Source: an uncultured Collinsella sp. (GTDB lineage: Bacteria; Actinomycetota; Coriobacteriia; Coriobacteriales; Coriobacteriaceae). Taken from it: a stretch of DNA of 64,000 bases. The notes beneath the pieces were generated by a model that saw only the letters and a program-made list of their open reading frames with translations, had not been told where the DNA came from and did not search any database. Of this stretch, positions 37,681 through 47,474 are shown piece after piece. Location: NCBI GenBank assembly GCA_902494555.1, contig CABUTR010000001.1, forward strand, positions 1-64,000. The letters are read 5' to 3'. A program made the translations under genes and the position numbers. How positions within the stretch are numbered: the first letter of the stretch is position 1; each line of letters starts with the position of its first letter.

Positions 37681-40023
37681 CTATTTTGCCACTTTTGGCT
37701 TAAAGGATTTTAAGCGCAGAGCGTTGGAAACAACGCACACGCTCGACAGGCTCATGGCCGCGGCGCCGAACATCGGCGAGAGCTGCCAACCGGTGAGGGG
37801 GAAGAACACGCCTGCCGCCAGCGGAATGCCGATGCCGTTGTAGAACAGCGCCCAGAACAGGTCCTGCTTGATGTTGCGGATCGTGGCGCGCGAAAGCTCG
37901 ATGGCGCGCGCAACGTCCATGAGGTCGCTGCGCATGAGTACCACGTCGGCGCCCTCCTTGGCGATGTCGGCGCCTGTGCCGATGGCAAGGCCCACGTCGG
38001 CGCGCGCCAGGGCGGGGGAGTCGTTGATGCCGTCGCCCACCATGGCGACCTTGCCGCCCGCATCCTGCAGTTCGCGCACGTGGCGCTCCTTGTCGGCGGG
38101 GAGGACGTCGGCGATGACCTGCGCACGGTCGAGGCCCACGCGGCGGGCGATTGCTTCGGCGGTGACGCGGTTGTCGCCGGTGAGCATGCGCGCGTCGACG
38201 CCGAGCTTGCGGAGCGCGGCGATGGCCTCGGCGCTCGTCTCTTTGACCTCGTCAGCCACGGCGATGATACCGACAAGCTCGCTGTTCTTGGCAAAGAACA
38301 GCGGTGTCTTGCCCTCGGCGGCAAATTGCTCGGCAAGACCCGCGGGCACGGTAACGTCCAACTCGTCCATCAGGCGTACGTTGCCGGCTGCAATGGCGTT
38401 TTGCCCCTCGCGCGCCGTAACGCCACGACCGGGCACGGCGGCAAAGTCCTCGACCATGCGCGCGACAATTCCGCGCGCCTCGCACTCGGCCATAATCGCC
38501 TCGGCCAGCGGGTGCTCGCTTGAGCGCTCCAGCGCGGCGGCCAGCTTGAGCAGTGCCTTTTCGCTCATGGCGGGCGAGCCGTCGGCGCGCGTGGCCACCT
38601 CAATGTCGGTCACAGCCGGCTTGCCGCGGGTGACGGTGCCCGTCTTATCGAGCACCACGGTGCCCACGCTGCGCAGATTCTCCAGCGCCTCGGCGCTCTT
38701 GAACAGAATGCCCATCTCGGCGCCCTTGCCGGTGCCCACCATAATGGCGACAGGTGTGGCCAGGCCCAATGCGCACGGGCAGCTGATCACCAGCACAGCC
38801 ACGGCAGAGGTGAGCGCCTCGTTTATGTTGCCGGTCAGCGCCATCCACGCCGCAAAGGTCACGGCCGAAATCACGAACACCACGGGCACGAACACGCCGG
38901 CGACCTTGTCGGCCATACGGGCAATAGGCGCCTTGGTGGCATTGGCGTCCTCGACGAGCTGGATGATCTTGGCAAGCGACGTGTCGGCGCCCACGCGTGT
39001 GGCACGGAAGGTAAACGAGCCCGTGCGGTTGACCGTGGCGGCGTTGACGGTGTCGCCAGCGGCCTTTTCCACGGGGATAGACTCGCCGGTGAGCGCGCTC
39101 TCGTCCACGGCCGAGCTTCCCTCGAGTACCACGCCGTCGACAGGGATGGACTCGCCGGGGCGCACGCGCAGCACCTGGCCGGGCAGAATGGCATCGACGT
39201 TGACGGTGGTCTCGCTGCCGTCCTCTGCCATGACGGTCGCGGTCTTGGGTGCCAAGTCGATGAGCGCCTCGATAGCGCCGCCGGTCTTGGATTTGCTGCG
39301 TGTCTCGAGGTATTTGCCCACGGTGACCAGCGACAGGATCGTGCCGGCGCTCTCAAAATACAGATTGTCCATGCCTGTCATCATGGCCTCGTGGACCTGA
39401 CCCGCGGCCAGCTGGTCGGCCATGATAAACATGGCGTAGAGCGACCAGGCGATCGACGCGGTGGCGCCGACGGCGATGAGAGCGTCCATGGTCGGCGCGC
39501 CGTGCGCGAGCGATTTAAACCCGTTGATAAAGTACGCGTCGTTGACGTAGACGATGGGGATGAGCAGGACGAGCTCGGTGAGCGCGAGCGTCATGCTGTG
39601 GGTATGGTCGGTGAAAATGCCGGGTAGCGGCCAGCCAAGCATGTGCCCCATGCCTATGTAGAACAGTGGGATGAGGAATACGATCGAGACGATGAGGCGG
39701 GTGCGCATGGCGGAGGCGGCGGCCTCCAGCTTTTTGGTAGGCGACTCCATATGGGCGGCGCCGGACCTGGCTTGCGCACTGCCGTTTGAGCCGGCGGCAC
39801 TGGTGCCCGCATCGACGGGCGAGGCCGAGTAGCCCGCGCGGTCGACGGCGGTGCAGATATCGTCGGGGGTGACCTGCGCGGGGTCGTAGTCGACCATCAT
39901 GGAACCGGCGAGCAGGTTGACCGCGACGCTTTGGACGCCGTCGAGTTTGCTCACGGCGCGGTCCACGTGCGCCTGGCAGGCGGCGCATGTCATGCCGCCC
40001 ACGTCGAACTTATCTTGAGCCAT
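37681..40023 (-). CDS. copA: Copper-exporting P1B-type ATPase CopA
   Basis: Pumps Cu(I) out of the cytoplasm. The 780-residue protein has one N-terminal HMA domain (GGMTCAAC, C13 and C16), then eight helices, the actuator TGES near 312, the membrane metal site CPC at 415-417, the phosphorylated DKTGT at 459-463, [15 protein letters not shown] and the C-terminal [11 protein letters not shown] helix. AAGGAGA lies before the ATG. It is the first gene of copA-copZ-csoR, under the operator just upstream. Confidence 0.96.
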   Translation of the reverse strand: MAQDKFDVGGMTCAACQAHVDRAVSKLDGVQSVAVNLLAGSMMVDYDPAQVTPDDICTAVDRAGYSASPVDAGTSAAGSNGSAQARSGAAHMESPTKKLEAAASAMRTRLIVSIVFLIPLFYIGMGHMLGWPLPGIFTDHTHSMTLALTELVLLIPIVYVNDAYFINGFKSLAHGAPTMDALIAVGATASIAWSLYAMFIMADQLAAGQVHEAMMTGMDNLYFESAGTILSLVTVGKYLETRSKSKTGGAIEALIDLAPKTATVMAEDGSETTVNVDAILPGQVLRVRPGESIPVDGVVLEGSSAVDESALTGESIPVEKAAGDTVNAATVNRTGSFTFRATRVGADTSLAKIIQLVEDANATKAPIARMADKVAGVFVPVVFVISAVTFAAWMALTGNINEALTSAVAVLVISCPCALGLATPVAIMVGTGKGAEMGILFKSAEALENLRSVGTVVLDKTGTVTRGKPAVTDIEVATRADGSPAMSEKALLKLAAALERSSEHPLAEAIMAECEARGIVARMVEDFAAVPGRGVTAREGQNAIAAGNVRLMDELDVTVPAGLAEQFAAEGKTPLFFAKNSELVGIIAVADEVKETSAEAIAALRKLGVDARMLTGDNRVTAEAIARRVGLDRAQVIADVLPADKERHVRELQDAGGKVAMVGDGINDSPALARADVGLAIGTGADIAKEGADVVLMRSDLMDVARAIELSRATIRNIKQDLFWALFYNGIGIPLAAGVFFPLTGWQLSPMFGAAAMSLSSVCVVSNALRLKSFKPKVAK

Positions 40024-40070
40024 GGCTTCTCCTTTCTGTGGTTCGGTGTTGGAATTGTTAACCTGCCGAT

Positions 40071-40101
40071 ACTATACACCCATACCCCCTGGGGGTGTCC
40101 A
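40071..40101 (-). promoter_or_regulatory. copA promoter with CsoR-type operator
   Basis: On the minus strand, TGGACA (40096-40101) and TATAGT (40071-40076) are separated by 19 bp. The spacer contains the palindrome ACCCCC-T-GGGGGT (40084-40096), which matches the G/C-tract operators of CsoR. Binding there would block RNA polymerase until Cu(I) releases CsoR. Confidence 0.75.
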
Positions 40102-40173
40102 GTACAGAAAAAAATATGACATTCCGTTACAGATGAGAATGGATGGTTGACCGATGGTCCGTCCCTGCCAAAC

Positions 40174-40391
40174 ATCTCAATCTGCAACATCTAGCAGGGA
40201 AAATGACCTCTAACTGTTACAGATCGAGACATTGCGTCGAGCCACAACTTAACGTCTCAATCTGTAATATCTGGGGACCGTTTTGCCTGCTAGATGTTAC
40301 AGATCGAGACAAACCATTCGAGGGTAACCCGAACATCTCGATCTGTAACAGTAAGACCGATATTTGGGTCCTAGATGTTACGGATCGAGAC
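40174..40391. repeat. 57-bp palindrome array 5 (three units)
   Basis: Units are 40174-40230, 40254-40310 and 40335-40391, gaps 23 and 24 bp. Units 1 and 2 have degraded left arms (CAATCTGCAACA, CAATCTGTAATA) facing intact right arms. The array lies upstream of the copA promoter and downstream of the CAP-protein gene; both genes run on the minus strand. A GC hairpin at about 40432-40460 follows. Confidence 0.92.
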
Positions 40392-40520
40392 AATCTCGGA
40401 GCAGATGCCCCGGGCATACAACGTAAAACGTCGGGGCGCCCGCGTGATGGGCGTCCCGGCGCATGCTGGGCAGGGTTTGCGAAGCGGTAGGAGGGAGGAG
40501 AAGCCGTCCTCCCGAAACCC

Positions 40521-43500
40521 TTACTCCTGACGACGTTTCTTGTCGGTTAGGAAGACACCGGCGGCTACGAGCACGACACCTCCGATGACAAACGTCTCAC
40601 CGGCGAGCGCAGCATTGTCGCCTGTGGCGGGAAGTGCCGAGTTGGCGGCCGTCTTGGCGTTGCCGGCAGACGGCTTTCCAGCAACCGGCTTAGCGGCAGC
40701 CTGCGTGATCTTGGCCTGCTCGGCCTTCGCCGCCTCCTGCTCCTGGTGGGCGATCTCGTCCTTCAGGGCTTGCTCGGCGGCTACGCGTTTTGCCTTCGCC
40801 TCGTTGTAACTGTTGAGAGCCGCGGTGTAGGCGGGCGTCGCAGCATCAAGGTCTGCCTGAGCGGTATCAAGTGCGACCTTTGCGTTATGTTCTGCCTGCT
40901 TGGCGGCGACGCACTTGGCAAAGAGGGCATTGAGCGTATCGTCCGCGTTTGCGTCAGAGCCAGTAGCAATACCGTTTTCGACGTTGATGGACTTGAGCTT
41001 TCCAAGGGCGGAGGCAGCAACGTCCGATGCAGCCTGAGAATTCTCGACCGCCTGTTCGGCGTTCGCGATGGCATCATTTGCCGCACCAAGGGCGACTCCG
41101 GCCTCAGTCACTGCTGCGTCGGCGTCCTTCTTGGCCGCCTTGGCCGCGGTAAGATTGTTGGCCGCGTTGCTCAGGGCGTCGGCATGGGCCTTCTTTGAAG
41201 CAAAGTCGTTTTTCGCCGTGGTCAGATAGCTCGCAGCGTGCTCCGCGGTCGCCACCTTGGCCTCGGCGTTGTCCTTCGCGGTGTCGAGGGCCTGCTTCTT
41301 GGCAGCCGCGTCGCGCTCCGCCTTTTCGAGAGCACTCTGGGCAGACGTCTGGGCTGCCGTGGCTTCATCAAGCGTTTGATGGGCCTTGTCAGCCTTTTCC
41401 TGAGCCGCAGCAACATCGGCAGAATACTTGGCAAGTTCCTTCTTTGCATCTTGCAGAGCCTGCTGCTTTACGAGAGTCTCTGCCTTGGCGTCATCAACCT
41501 TCTTCTGACTCTGAGCGGCTTGCTCTTGCGATGCCTTAAGCTCGGCGCGCTTCTGGTTGACGACCTGCTCTGCGGTCGCCACGTTACTTTGGGCGGCTTT
41601 GACCTGGTCTTCGGCTTCGGTAACTTTTCCGTTTGCCTTGGCGAGATTCTGCTCTGCTAGGGCAACAGCGGCGGCGGCACTTGCTACGCTGTCGTTCTTG
41701 GCGGCAAGGTTGCTGTTCGCGGTATCAACGCCTTCCTGCTTTTGAGCGACGAGGGTCTCAGCTACCTTTACGGCATTGGCTTTCGATGCCGCTGTGCTGC
41801 GCTTTTGTTCAAGGTCCGTCTTTGCGGCGGCGAGTTTTTCGCTGGCTTTGGAGAGGCTCAGCTGATACTGATCAAAGAGATCCTCGAGTTCATCGATCGA
41901 GTATTCTTTTTCGTACGAACCGTAATTGTTGTCGATCTCCAAGACGAACACATACGGCCAAAGGGTTCCGCGCGAGTTGATGCCGTATCCCATGGTTTTG
42001 GCGTTAGGTTGTACGATATTCAAATAATGGCCGACGGTGCCAAAGTCTGCCCCTTGCTTTTCGAATTCGGTTTTGTGGCTCCAGAAAGTATCCCAAGCAT
42101 CTTTGGGGGCAACGTTGCCAAGGCCGGCTTTCGCCGCAGCCTCGTCAAATATCTCCTTTTCATCATCGACCCATTGGTGCGCGATGTTTTCTTTAGTGCT
42201 GAAGTTCCAGGCGGCATTTTCACAATTGGCGTAATCTGAGTGGCCTAGCGTTTTGTCAGAGTAATTGGAGTCGGATTGAGCGATTGCCATTTGCTCGGCC
42301 GTCACCCTAAGCTCACTCAATCCAACGCTTGCACGGTATTCGTTAATCTCGCGCAGCTTGTTAAACGATAGCTTGGCGTTGTCGAGTGACGTGCCGTCTT
42401 TTTTATCGCCAATGGTCGTCGGGTTTTTATCGCTCTGCCTATAGATGATGTTTGCAGCGTCGTTGGCGCCGATGAACTGGTAGAAGCCGATGACGCTCTG
42501 CGCCTCCGCTGTCGTTGCCTTATCGGTTGCCGCCTTGCACGTATCGTATGCTTTCTGTGCATCGACAACGGCTTGATCGGCGGCCGCCTGGTTTGCCTTG
42601 GCAGTTTCGAGCGCCTTGTCTGCCTGCTCCTTCTCGGCTTTTGCCTGGTCGACTTGTTTCTGAGCGGCCATTGCCTTCTCCAGTTCGGCAGCATGTGCCT
42701 GCTTTGCCGAGGTCAACTCCGATTGCGCCGCATCGGCTTTCGTCTGGGCTGCCGTTACATCATTTTCGGCTGCTGCGACTGTCTGCTTCTTGGCTTCGAG
42801 CTCGCTTTCGGCGCCGGTGAGGGCGTCCTGCTTGGATTCAACGTCGCTATTTGCCCGAGAAAGGCCTGCTTCGGCAGTCGCCTGCTGCTGTTTCGCCTGG
42901 TCGAGTGCGCCTTGGGCAGCATCGACCTTTGCCTGGGCGGCGTCATACTCCGGGCCCTCGGCGCCTGCCTTTGCGGCCGCCAAATCGGCTTGTGCGCTGT
43001 CGTACGCTGTCTGTGCCGCGACTACCTTACCATCCGCGGCGTTCTTTTTCTGCTGAGCGGAAGCCAACGTGCCTGCCGCTTCGTCGTAAGCGCTCTGCGC
43101 GGTGCTCTGAGTCTGCTGGGCATCGGCGAGCGCGGAATCGGCAGTGGCCTTCGCAGCCTTTGCTCGGTTCAGAGCGGCCTGCGCATCTGCGGCAGCCTGC
43201 TCGGCGACCTTGATTTCCTCCGGCGTTGCGTTGGCGGCTGCCTTCTGGGCTGCCTCGAGCTTGGCCTGCGCATCAGCTGCCGCCTGCTTTGCGGCATCAA
43301 GGACCTTCGACTTGTTCTCGGCGTCGGTCTTGGCTGCATCGAGCTTTCCCTGGGCATCCTTCAGCGTGGCACTGGCGCTGTCGGCCGCCTTGACGCTTTC
43401 ATCGAGCTGGCGAGTATATTCGGCGCGCGCGGCGGCCTCTGCCTGCGAATTATCGGAGACGGAGACGTCATAGGTGCTTTGTGCCTTGTCGCGTGCCGCC

Positions 43501-43856
43501 TGCTTTTCGGTATAGGGGGCAGCCACCGTGTCGTAGTCGGATTTGGCGTCTGCCTCGGCAGCCTTTGCGGCGTCGATCGCAGCCTGCAAGTCGGCAATCT
43601 TCTGGGCGTCTGCCTTTACTGCGGAGCCTGCCGCCTCGCCGGCGTGGACAGCAAGCGGGGACATGATCGCGTTCTGTGCCGTGGTATCACTCACATCGTT
43701 GGCAAATGCCGAGAACGGCGCGAGCAGCGACGAGCCGGTCATAGCGATGGTGGTTGCCGCGGTGACGGCGAGTCGTGTTGCCTTGTGGCCCGAGAATGTG
43801 GGGCGAGGCTTGGCGTCGCCTGAGACTTCCGAGTGTTTAGGTGCGTACTTTGTCAT
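40521..43856 (-). CDS. LPXTG-anchored coiled-coil surface protein with CAP domain
   Basis: Predicted cell-wall-attached protein of 1111 residues. A signal peptide lies at about 20-50 (LAVTAATTIAMTGSSLLAPFSAFA). Two very long Ala/Lys/Gln/Asp-rich coiled-coil regions (about 70-465 and 655-1040) flank a CAP/SCP-like domain (about 490-640; LREINEYRASVGLSELRV, GHYLNIVQP). The C-terminus is a sortase signal: LPATG at about 1075, a hydrophobic helix and KKRRQ. ATG 43856 has GGGAGA upstream. The coiled coils probably project the CAP domain; its ligand is unknown. Confidence 0.88.
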   Translation of the reverse strand: MTKYAPKHSEVSGDAKPRPTFSGHKATRLAVTAATTIAMTGSSLLAPFSAFANDVSDTTAQNAIMSPLAVHAGEAAGSAVKADAQKIADLQAAIDAAKAAEADAKSDYDTVAAPYTEKQAARDKAQSTYDVSVSDNSQAEAAARAEYTRQLDESVKAADSASATLKDAQGKLDAAKTDAENKSKVLDAAKQAAADAQAKLEAAQKAAANATPEEIKVAEQAAADAQAALNRAKAAKATADSALADAQQTQSTAQSAYDEAAGTLASAQQKKNAADGKVVAAQTAYDSAQADLAAAKAGAEGPEYDAAQAKVDAAQGALDQAKQQQATAEAGLSRANSDVESKQDALTGAESELEAKKQTVAAAENDVTAAQTKADAAQSELTSAKQAHAAELEKAMAAQKQVDQAKAEKEQADKALETAKANQAAADQAVVDAQKAYDTCKAATDKATTAEAQSVIGFYQFIGANDAANIIYRQSDKNPTTIGDKKDGTSLDNAKLSFNKLREINEYRASVGLSELRVTAEQMAIAQSDSNYSDKTLGHSDYANCENAAWNFSTKENIAHQWVDDEKEIFDEAAAKAGLGNVAPKDAWDTFWSHKTEFEKQGADFGTVGHYLNIVQPNAKTMGYGINSRGTLWPYVFVLEIDNNYGSYEKEYSIDELEDLFDQYQLSLSKASEKLAAAKTDLEQKRSTAASKANAVKVAETLVAQKQEGVDTANSNLAAKNDSVASAAAAVALAEQNLAKANGKVTEAEDQVKAAQSNVATAEQVVNQKRAELKASQEQAAQSQKKVDDAKAETLVKQQALQDAKKELAKYSADVAAAQEKADKAHQTLDEATAAQTSAQSALEKAERDAAAKKQALDTAKDNAEAKVATAEHAASYLTTAKNDFASKKAHADALSNAANNLTAAKAAKKDADAAVTEAGVALGAANDAIANAEQAVENSQAASDVAASALGKLKSINVENGIATGSDANADDTLNALFAKCVAAKQAEHNAKVALDTAQADLDAATPAYTAALNSYNEAKAKRVAAEQALKDEIAHQEQEAAKAEQAKITQAAAKPVAGKPSAGNAKTAANSALPATGDNAALAGETFVIGGVVLVAAGVFLTDKKRRQE

Positions 43857-43997
43857 TTCTTCTCCCAATCGTTGAAGGGGTACCTACGACAATTCGTACG
43901 TTACGACCGTCGAAAGGGCTCCTGTTGCGCAACATTGGCAAGGAAACATCGACGCACTTGAGTCACATTTATGAGGTGGAGTTCTCGGCAAGCTAAT

Positions 43998-44215
43998 GTC
44001 TCGGTCTGTAACATCTAGCACCAAATATGACCTCTAACTGTTACAGATCGAGACGGACCGTCCGCGGTCAACTCAAATGTCTTGATCTGTAACATCTAGA
44101 GAGGTTTTTAACCCCTTACTGTTACAGATTGAGATGTTGTCTCGCGGGGCTGGGGTTTGTCTCGATCTGTAACATCTAGACCTGTATCTGCCGAGCTAGT
44201 GTTACAGATCGAGAC
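43998..44215. repeat. 57-bp palindrome array 6 (three units)
   Basis: Units are 43998-44054, 44079-44135 and 44159-44215, gaps 24 and 23 bp. The middle unit keeps pairing through three G-U pairs (GTCTTG with TTGAGAT). It lies between the CAP-protein start and the end of the DUF6273-like gene. Nothing else is recognised in 43857-44257. Confidence 0.92.
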
Positions 44216-44257
44216 AATTGCCGGGGAGGGGTCCCGTCACGGCAAGACGCTCGCCGC

Positions 44258-45298
44258 CTAGATGCAGAACCCGGGGATCACACAGGTTGGCTTGTTTGGC
44301 TTTTCCGCAGGCGTTGCGTACGTAAAGACGTCGCCGTCGTGTCCCACGCGATTCATATAGAGTGTGCCTTCGCTCTCCGATGTGTCGGGACTCGCCGTTC
44401 GTTCCCACCAACAGGTGTCCTTGCCCTTCCACTGGCGAACCAACGTCTCGTTCGTGGAATACGGACTTACCTTGAGCTCGCGGAAGAGTTGGTACTCCTT
44501 GCCCTCGCCGTTATAGATGTCGGCCAGGTAGTGAAAGTCCTTGGCAAACGAATCGGGCGGTTGCGTACCGCACAGCTCGACCATGGCGGGCAGCCAAAGG
44601 GTTGCGGGCAACTCGCTCAGACACGATGCGCTGTTGGCGGCACCCACGTTATTCGAGATCTTTTTGACAGATTTGATGAGTGCGCGCAACTCGTTGGGCA
44701 GCAGCTTAAGGCCGTCGCCGTTGAGCCATTCCCGCAGCTCGCAATCTGCCCAGCCGGCGCTTGGTGGTTCAGCCGTAGCGTTGCGTTCGGCAATGCCGGC
44801 GTCGAACATAAACGTCAGCCCGGCCTTGCCCGTCCCGTCCAGAAGCTCATCGTGGCGGATGCCCACAAGCTGCGCGCCAACCTGCAGCCCGTTGGTGAGC
44901 GTGACACGCTTGGTACACGGATAGGGGATATGCCCATCGGCATCGAGCAGATGATAGCGCCTGGCAATCTCGCGTGCCTCGCTACGGGTCTCGGTGGCCT
45001 TAATCTTGAGCGAAATCTCCTGCAGCTGATCCCAAGTGTAGTCGTCAAGTGAACTGCGGATGCCGTCCAGGTAGTCGGGGATGCCAAAGCCATGGGTTGC
45101 CGCCCCGATAACGCCGAGCCCCGCAACGGCTGCGACAACGCCACCGATAATAAAGCGGCGGCGGGTCATGGCATCGTGCCGGGCCTGCTCCAGGATCTCT
45201 CGCGCGCTCGCCGGCGACGTCGACCTTAAGGTGTGTACCGGAGTCGATGTCGATTGCGGCGTCACTGCCCGCGCCTTCGCGGCCCTCGGATTCGGCAT
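44258..45298 (-). CDS. Membrane-anchored DUF6273-like domain, probably the detached half of the kinase
   Basis: A frame of 346 residues. At about 45-68 it has MTRRRFIIGGVVAAVAGLGVIGAA, a membrane anchor with a twin-arginine-like start. The rest looks like the DUF6273 family, known from memory by DGTGK...AGWADCELREWLNGDG and LPATLWLPAMVELCG. The ATG at 45298 has no ribosome site and lies inside the kinase gene. The 254-nt overlap and sensible sequence around 45180-45230 suggest this is the C-terminal half of a single kinase-membrane-DUF6273 protein separated by a frameshift. Confidence 0.6.
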   Translation of the reverse strand: MPNPRAAKARAVTPQSTSTPVHTLRSTSPASAREILEQARHDAMTRRRFIIGGVVAAVAGLGVIGAATHGFGIPDYLDGIRSSLDDYTWDQLQEISLKIKATETRSEAREIARRYHLLDADGHIPYPCTKRVTLTNGLQVGAQLVGIRHDELLDGTGKAGLTFMFDAGIAERNATAEPPSAGWADCELREWLNGDGLKLLPNELRALIKSVKKISNNVGAANSASCLSELPATLWLPAMVELCGTQPPDSFAKDFHYLADIYNGEGKEYQLFRELKVSPYSTNETLVRQWKGKDTCWWERTASPDTSESEGTLYMNRVGHDGDVFTYATPAEKPNKPTCVIPGFCI

Positions 45299-46340
45299 CG
45301 GTGAGGTATGCCGAGAGTACCTCGAGCATCTGCTGCTCGGTGGGACGATCGCACTGCTGGACTGAGAGACCCTTCATGATGATTTTGACGAGCGCTTCAT
45401 CGCCCTCGCAGCGCGGCTCGAGCGGTGCCGGCTTGGTCTTGGTCTTTACGAGATAGAACGAGCCGGTTGCAGCGGCGTCCGTCGACTCAAAGTCAAACGG
45501 TTTGCGACCGCTGTAGAGCTGGTACAGAATGCTCGAAAGCGCATAGACGTCGATTGCCGGCGAACGGCGAAGGGCCGCGATGCCTTCGATATCCTGCGTG
45601 AGCATCTCGGGCGCGGCGTATGCGGGCGTGGCAAAGCGCCAGATGTCGGCGCGCCGGGTGATCGTGTCGTCGCCGAGAGCCATGGTCGCGGAGCCCATGT
45701 CGATGAGGCAGGGGTCAAAGGAGCAATCGGCAATCTGCTGCTCGAGCGTTCGGCTGGTGGTACGGAACATGATATTGGCGGGCGACAGGTCGCGATGGAC
45801 GACCGGATTCACGAGGCCTTGGGTCATCAGGAGTGCGCGAAGCGCGGCGTTTCCAACGGCGGCGACCATCTGGGTGGTCAGCCCGCCCGAGGCGTCGTGA
45901 GGAAGCAGGGGCAGCGCCTGCTTGAGTGAGGTGCCCTCGACCCACTCCATGAGGATGAGCGGGTCGTCCTCGCATGAACCGTAGCCATAGACGCGCGGAA
46001 ATCCGCGCAGGTGCGAGACGGTACACAGATGACGGTACTCCTCGAACAGCGCGGCGGTGTTGGCCAGGTGAGCGGCCGATTGCTCGGCGGATCGGTCGGG
46101 GGCTTGGCCGGAAAGGACGGCGTTGTCCTTGAGTAGCTTGACGGCAAAGACCTCGCCGCTCGTGTTGGTCGCGCGCAGCACGTGCCCGATGTTGCCGTTG
46201 TCGCGGTGGGCCGTCTGGAGAATAAGCGTCATAAACCGACGTTTGGCGTCGTCCTCGGCGCTGGGGTCGACCGCCACGGCGGTATCGAACGTATCGAGAC
46301 GGATGAGTTTGTCGCCATAGGCGCTATCGGTAGTATCCAT
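45045..46340 (-). CDS. Serine/threonine protein kinase, probably frameshifted at its C-terminus
   Basis: Hanks-type kinase domain at about 30-350. It has the ATP-site Lys K68 (VFAVKLLKD), HRDLSPAN at 182-189, DMG in place of DFG at 214-216 and YAAPEM. After the kinase domain, acidic linker residues lead to SGTHLKVDVAGERAR. From there this frame becomes improbable (PPPLYYRWRCRSRCG...) while the other frame encodes a membrane helix and a domain. ATG 46340 follows AAGGAA. An FHA protein gene lies upstream in the same direction, a natural reader of its phosphothreonines. Confidence 0.82.
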   Translation of the reverse strand: MDTTDSAYGDKLIRLDTFDTAVAVDPSAEDDAKRRFMTLILQTAHRDNGNIGHVLRATNTSGEVFAVKLLKDNAVLSGQAPDRSAEQSAAHLANTAALFEEYRHLCTVSHLRGFPRVYGYGSCEDDPLILMEWVEGTSLKQALPLLPHDASGGLTTQMVAAVGNAALRALLMTQGLVNPVVHRDLSPANIMFRTTSRTLEQQIADCSFDPCLIDMGSATMALGDDTITRRADIWRFATPAYAAPEMLTQDIEGIAALRRSPAIDVYALSSILYQLYSGRKPFDFESTDAAATGSFYLVKTKTKPAPLEPRCEGDEALVKIIMKGLSVQQCDRPTEQQMLEVLSAYLTDAESEGREGAGSDAAIDIDSGTHLKVDVAGERARDPGAGPARCHDPPPLYYRWRCRSRCGARRYRGGNPWLWHPRLPGRHPQFT

Positions 46341-46383
46341 GGCGTTCCTTTGTCTGGCATGGGTTGCCGCACGTATACGCGAG

Positions 46384-46424
46384 CAGTGCGGATATCGGTA
46401 AAGTACCATGATAGCCGCACTGCC
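46384..46424. repeat. Inverted repeat upstream of the kinase gene
   Basis: GCAGTGCGG faces CCGCACTGC across a 23-nt centre including ATC/GAT. It lies 44 bp upstream of the kinase start on the minus strand and could be an operator or a transcript hairpin. Confidence 0.45.
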
Positions 46425-46478
46425 CACGTATACCGCTGAGCATTGTCGTTTACGACGCAGAAGGTAGAAGACGAAAGA

Positions 46479-46509
46479 CGGACGGCGACCGTCTTCCGAT
46501 CGCCGTCCG
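46479..46509 (-). terminator. Terminator hairpin of the FHA gene
   Basis: CGGACGGCGA (46479-46488) pairs perfectly with TCGCCGTCCG (46500-46509). On the minus strand a T-rich stretch (TCTTTCGTCTTCTACCTT) follows. Confidence 0.65.
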
Positions 46510-46511
46510 CG

Positions 46512-47474
46512 CTAGTCCACAATGACAAGGAATGTCGTATAGAGACCCAAATGAAGTCTGTCGCTGTTGGCGATTTCTACGGGGGGATAGACTTTGCCGG
46601 GCTCGCGTTGGTCGCGCGGCGGCTCAATCACAATATCGCCGTCGCCCGCGCCCGATTCGAGCACTGTGCCGTTGGTCGATCCAAGGCCCTGGGCGTACCA
46701 GTGCTCACCCTCGAGCCAAATGCGAAGATGCTCGCGCGAGGCGTCGGCGCCTACATCGGTGATGCTGGGCGAGGTTTTGGGCAAAGAACCAATCACGGTG
46801 CCGCGCGGATCGCGTGTGAGGGGATGGATTTGCATGTCGGCGCAGTTGTCGGCATGGGTTCTGAGCAGACCGAGGTTAGGGGCGACGGTGCGTGGCTGCC
46901 CCAGGCTGCTCATAAAGCCACGTCCTACGGTAGTTTCGGTGGTGCCAAAGTGCCCGCCTGTCTTGCTGTCGCAAAAGCGCTCGACGGTGGCCACGCCCTG
47001 AATGGGATCGGCGAGCGCCCCCGTTGCCACAAAGAGCATCAAGAAGAGCGTGCTTTTTTCGCGCACGGCATTGCCGTCAAAGTTGTCGATGCGATTGAGG
47101 GCATTTGCATATAGGCGGCTGTCCAGCTTGTAGCTGGCGAGAGCCGACATCATTTCGTTGGCGGCCGGACCGCGATAGTGCTCGGCGATTGCCCGATAGG
47201 CGGACTCGCCGCCGCCGAGCTTGCTGCAGATTGCCGCGGAAAGGTTGAGCGTGGTGACGGTAAAGTCGCTGTAGATGGCGGGCGCGCACTGGTCAGGCTT
47301 GCGATGGACGATGTAACGGGTGAGATACGAGCGGTTGGAAGAGCATTTCTCGAGCAGGGTACTGCCGAGATAAGAGTTTCCATTGATGAGCATTCGGGCG
47401 ATCTCGAGATGTTTAAGACCGCCGAACGAGCGAATATCGTTATAGAGGACCGAGCAAGGCGTCTCTGCTGCCAC
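46512..47474 (-). CDS. FHA-domain protein
   Basis: A 320-residue protein whose C-terminal 100 residues form an FHA phosphothreonine-binding domain. The conserved GS...SR.H...S.NG pattern is seen in VIGSLPKTSP, DASREHLRIWLEG and LGSTNGTVLE. The first 200 residues look helical and are unrecognised. The GTG at 47474 follows AAAGGAGGT; an in-frame TTG 10 codons upstream is inferior. It precedes the kinase gene by 171 bp in the same direction, so it probably binds that kinase or its substrates. Confidence 0.8.
   Translation of the reverse strand: MAAETPCSVLYNDIRSFGGLKHLEIARMLINGNSYLGSTLLEKCSSNRSYLTRYIVHRKPDQCAPAIYSDFTVTTLNLSAAICSKLGGGESAYRAIAEHYRGPAANEMMSALASYKLDSRLYANALNRIDNFDGNAVREKSTLFLMLFVATGALADPIQGVATVERFCDSKTGGHFGTTETTVGRGFMSSLGQPRTVAPNLGLLRTHADNCADMQIHPLTRDPRGTVIGSLPKTSPSITDVGADASREHLRIWLEGEHWYAQGLGSTNGTVLESGAGDGDIVIEPPRDQREPGKVYPPVEIANSDRLHLGLYTTFLVIVD

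Noticed and set aside
42573..43823. Plus-strand frame of 416 codons opposite the CAP protein
   Set aside because: Antisense shadow of the coiled-coil repeat pattern; Leu/Cys/Gly-rich with no motif, while the minus strand has signal peptide, CAP and LPATG in order.
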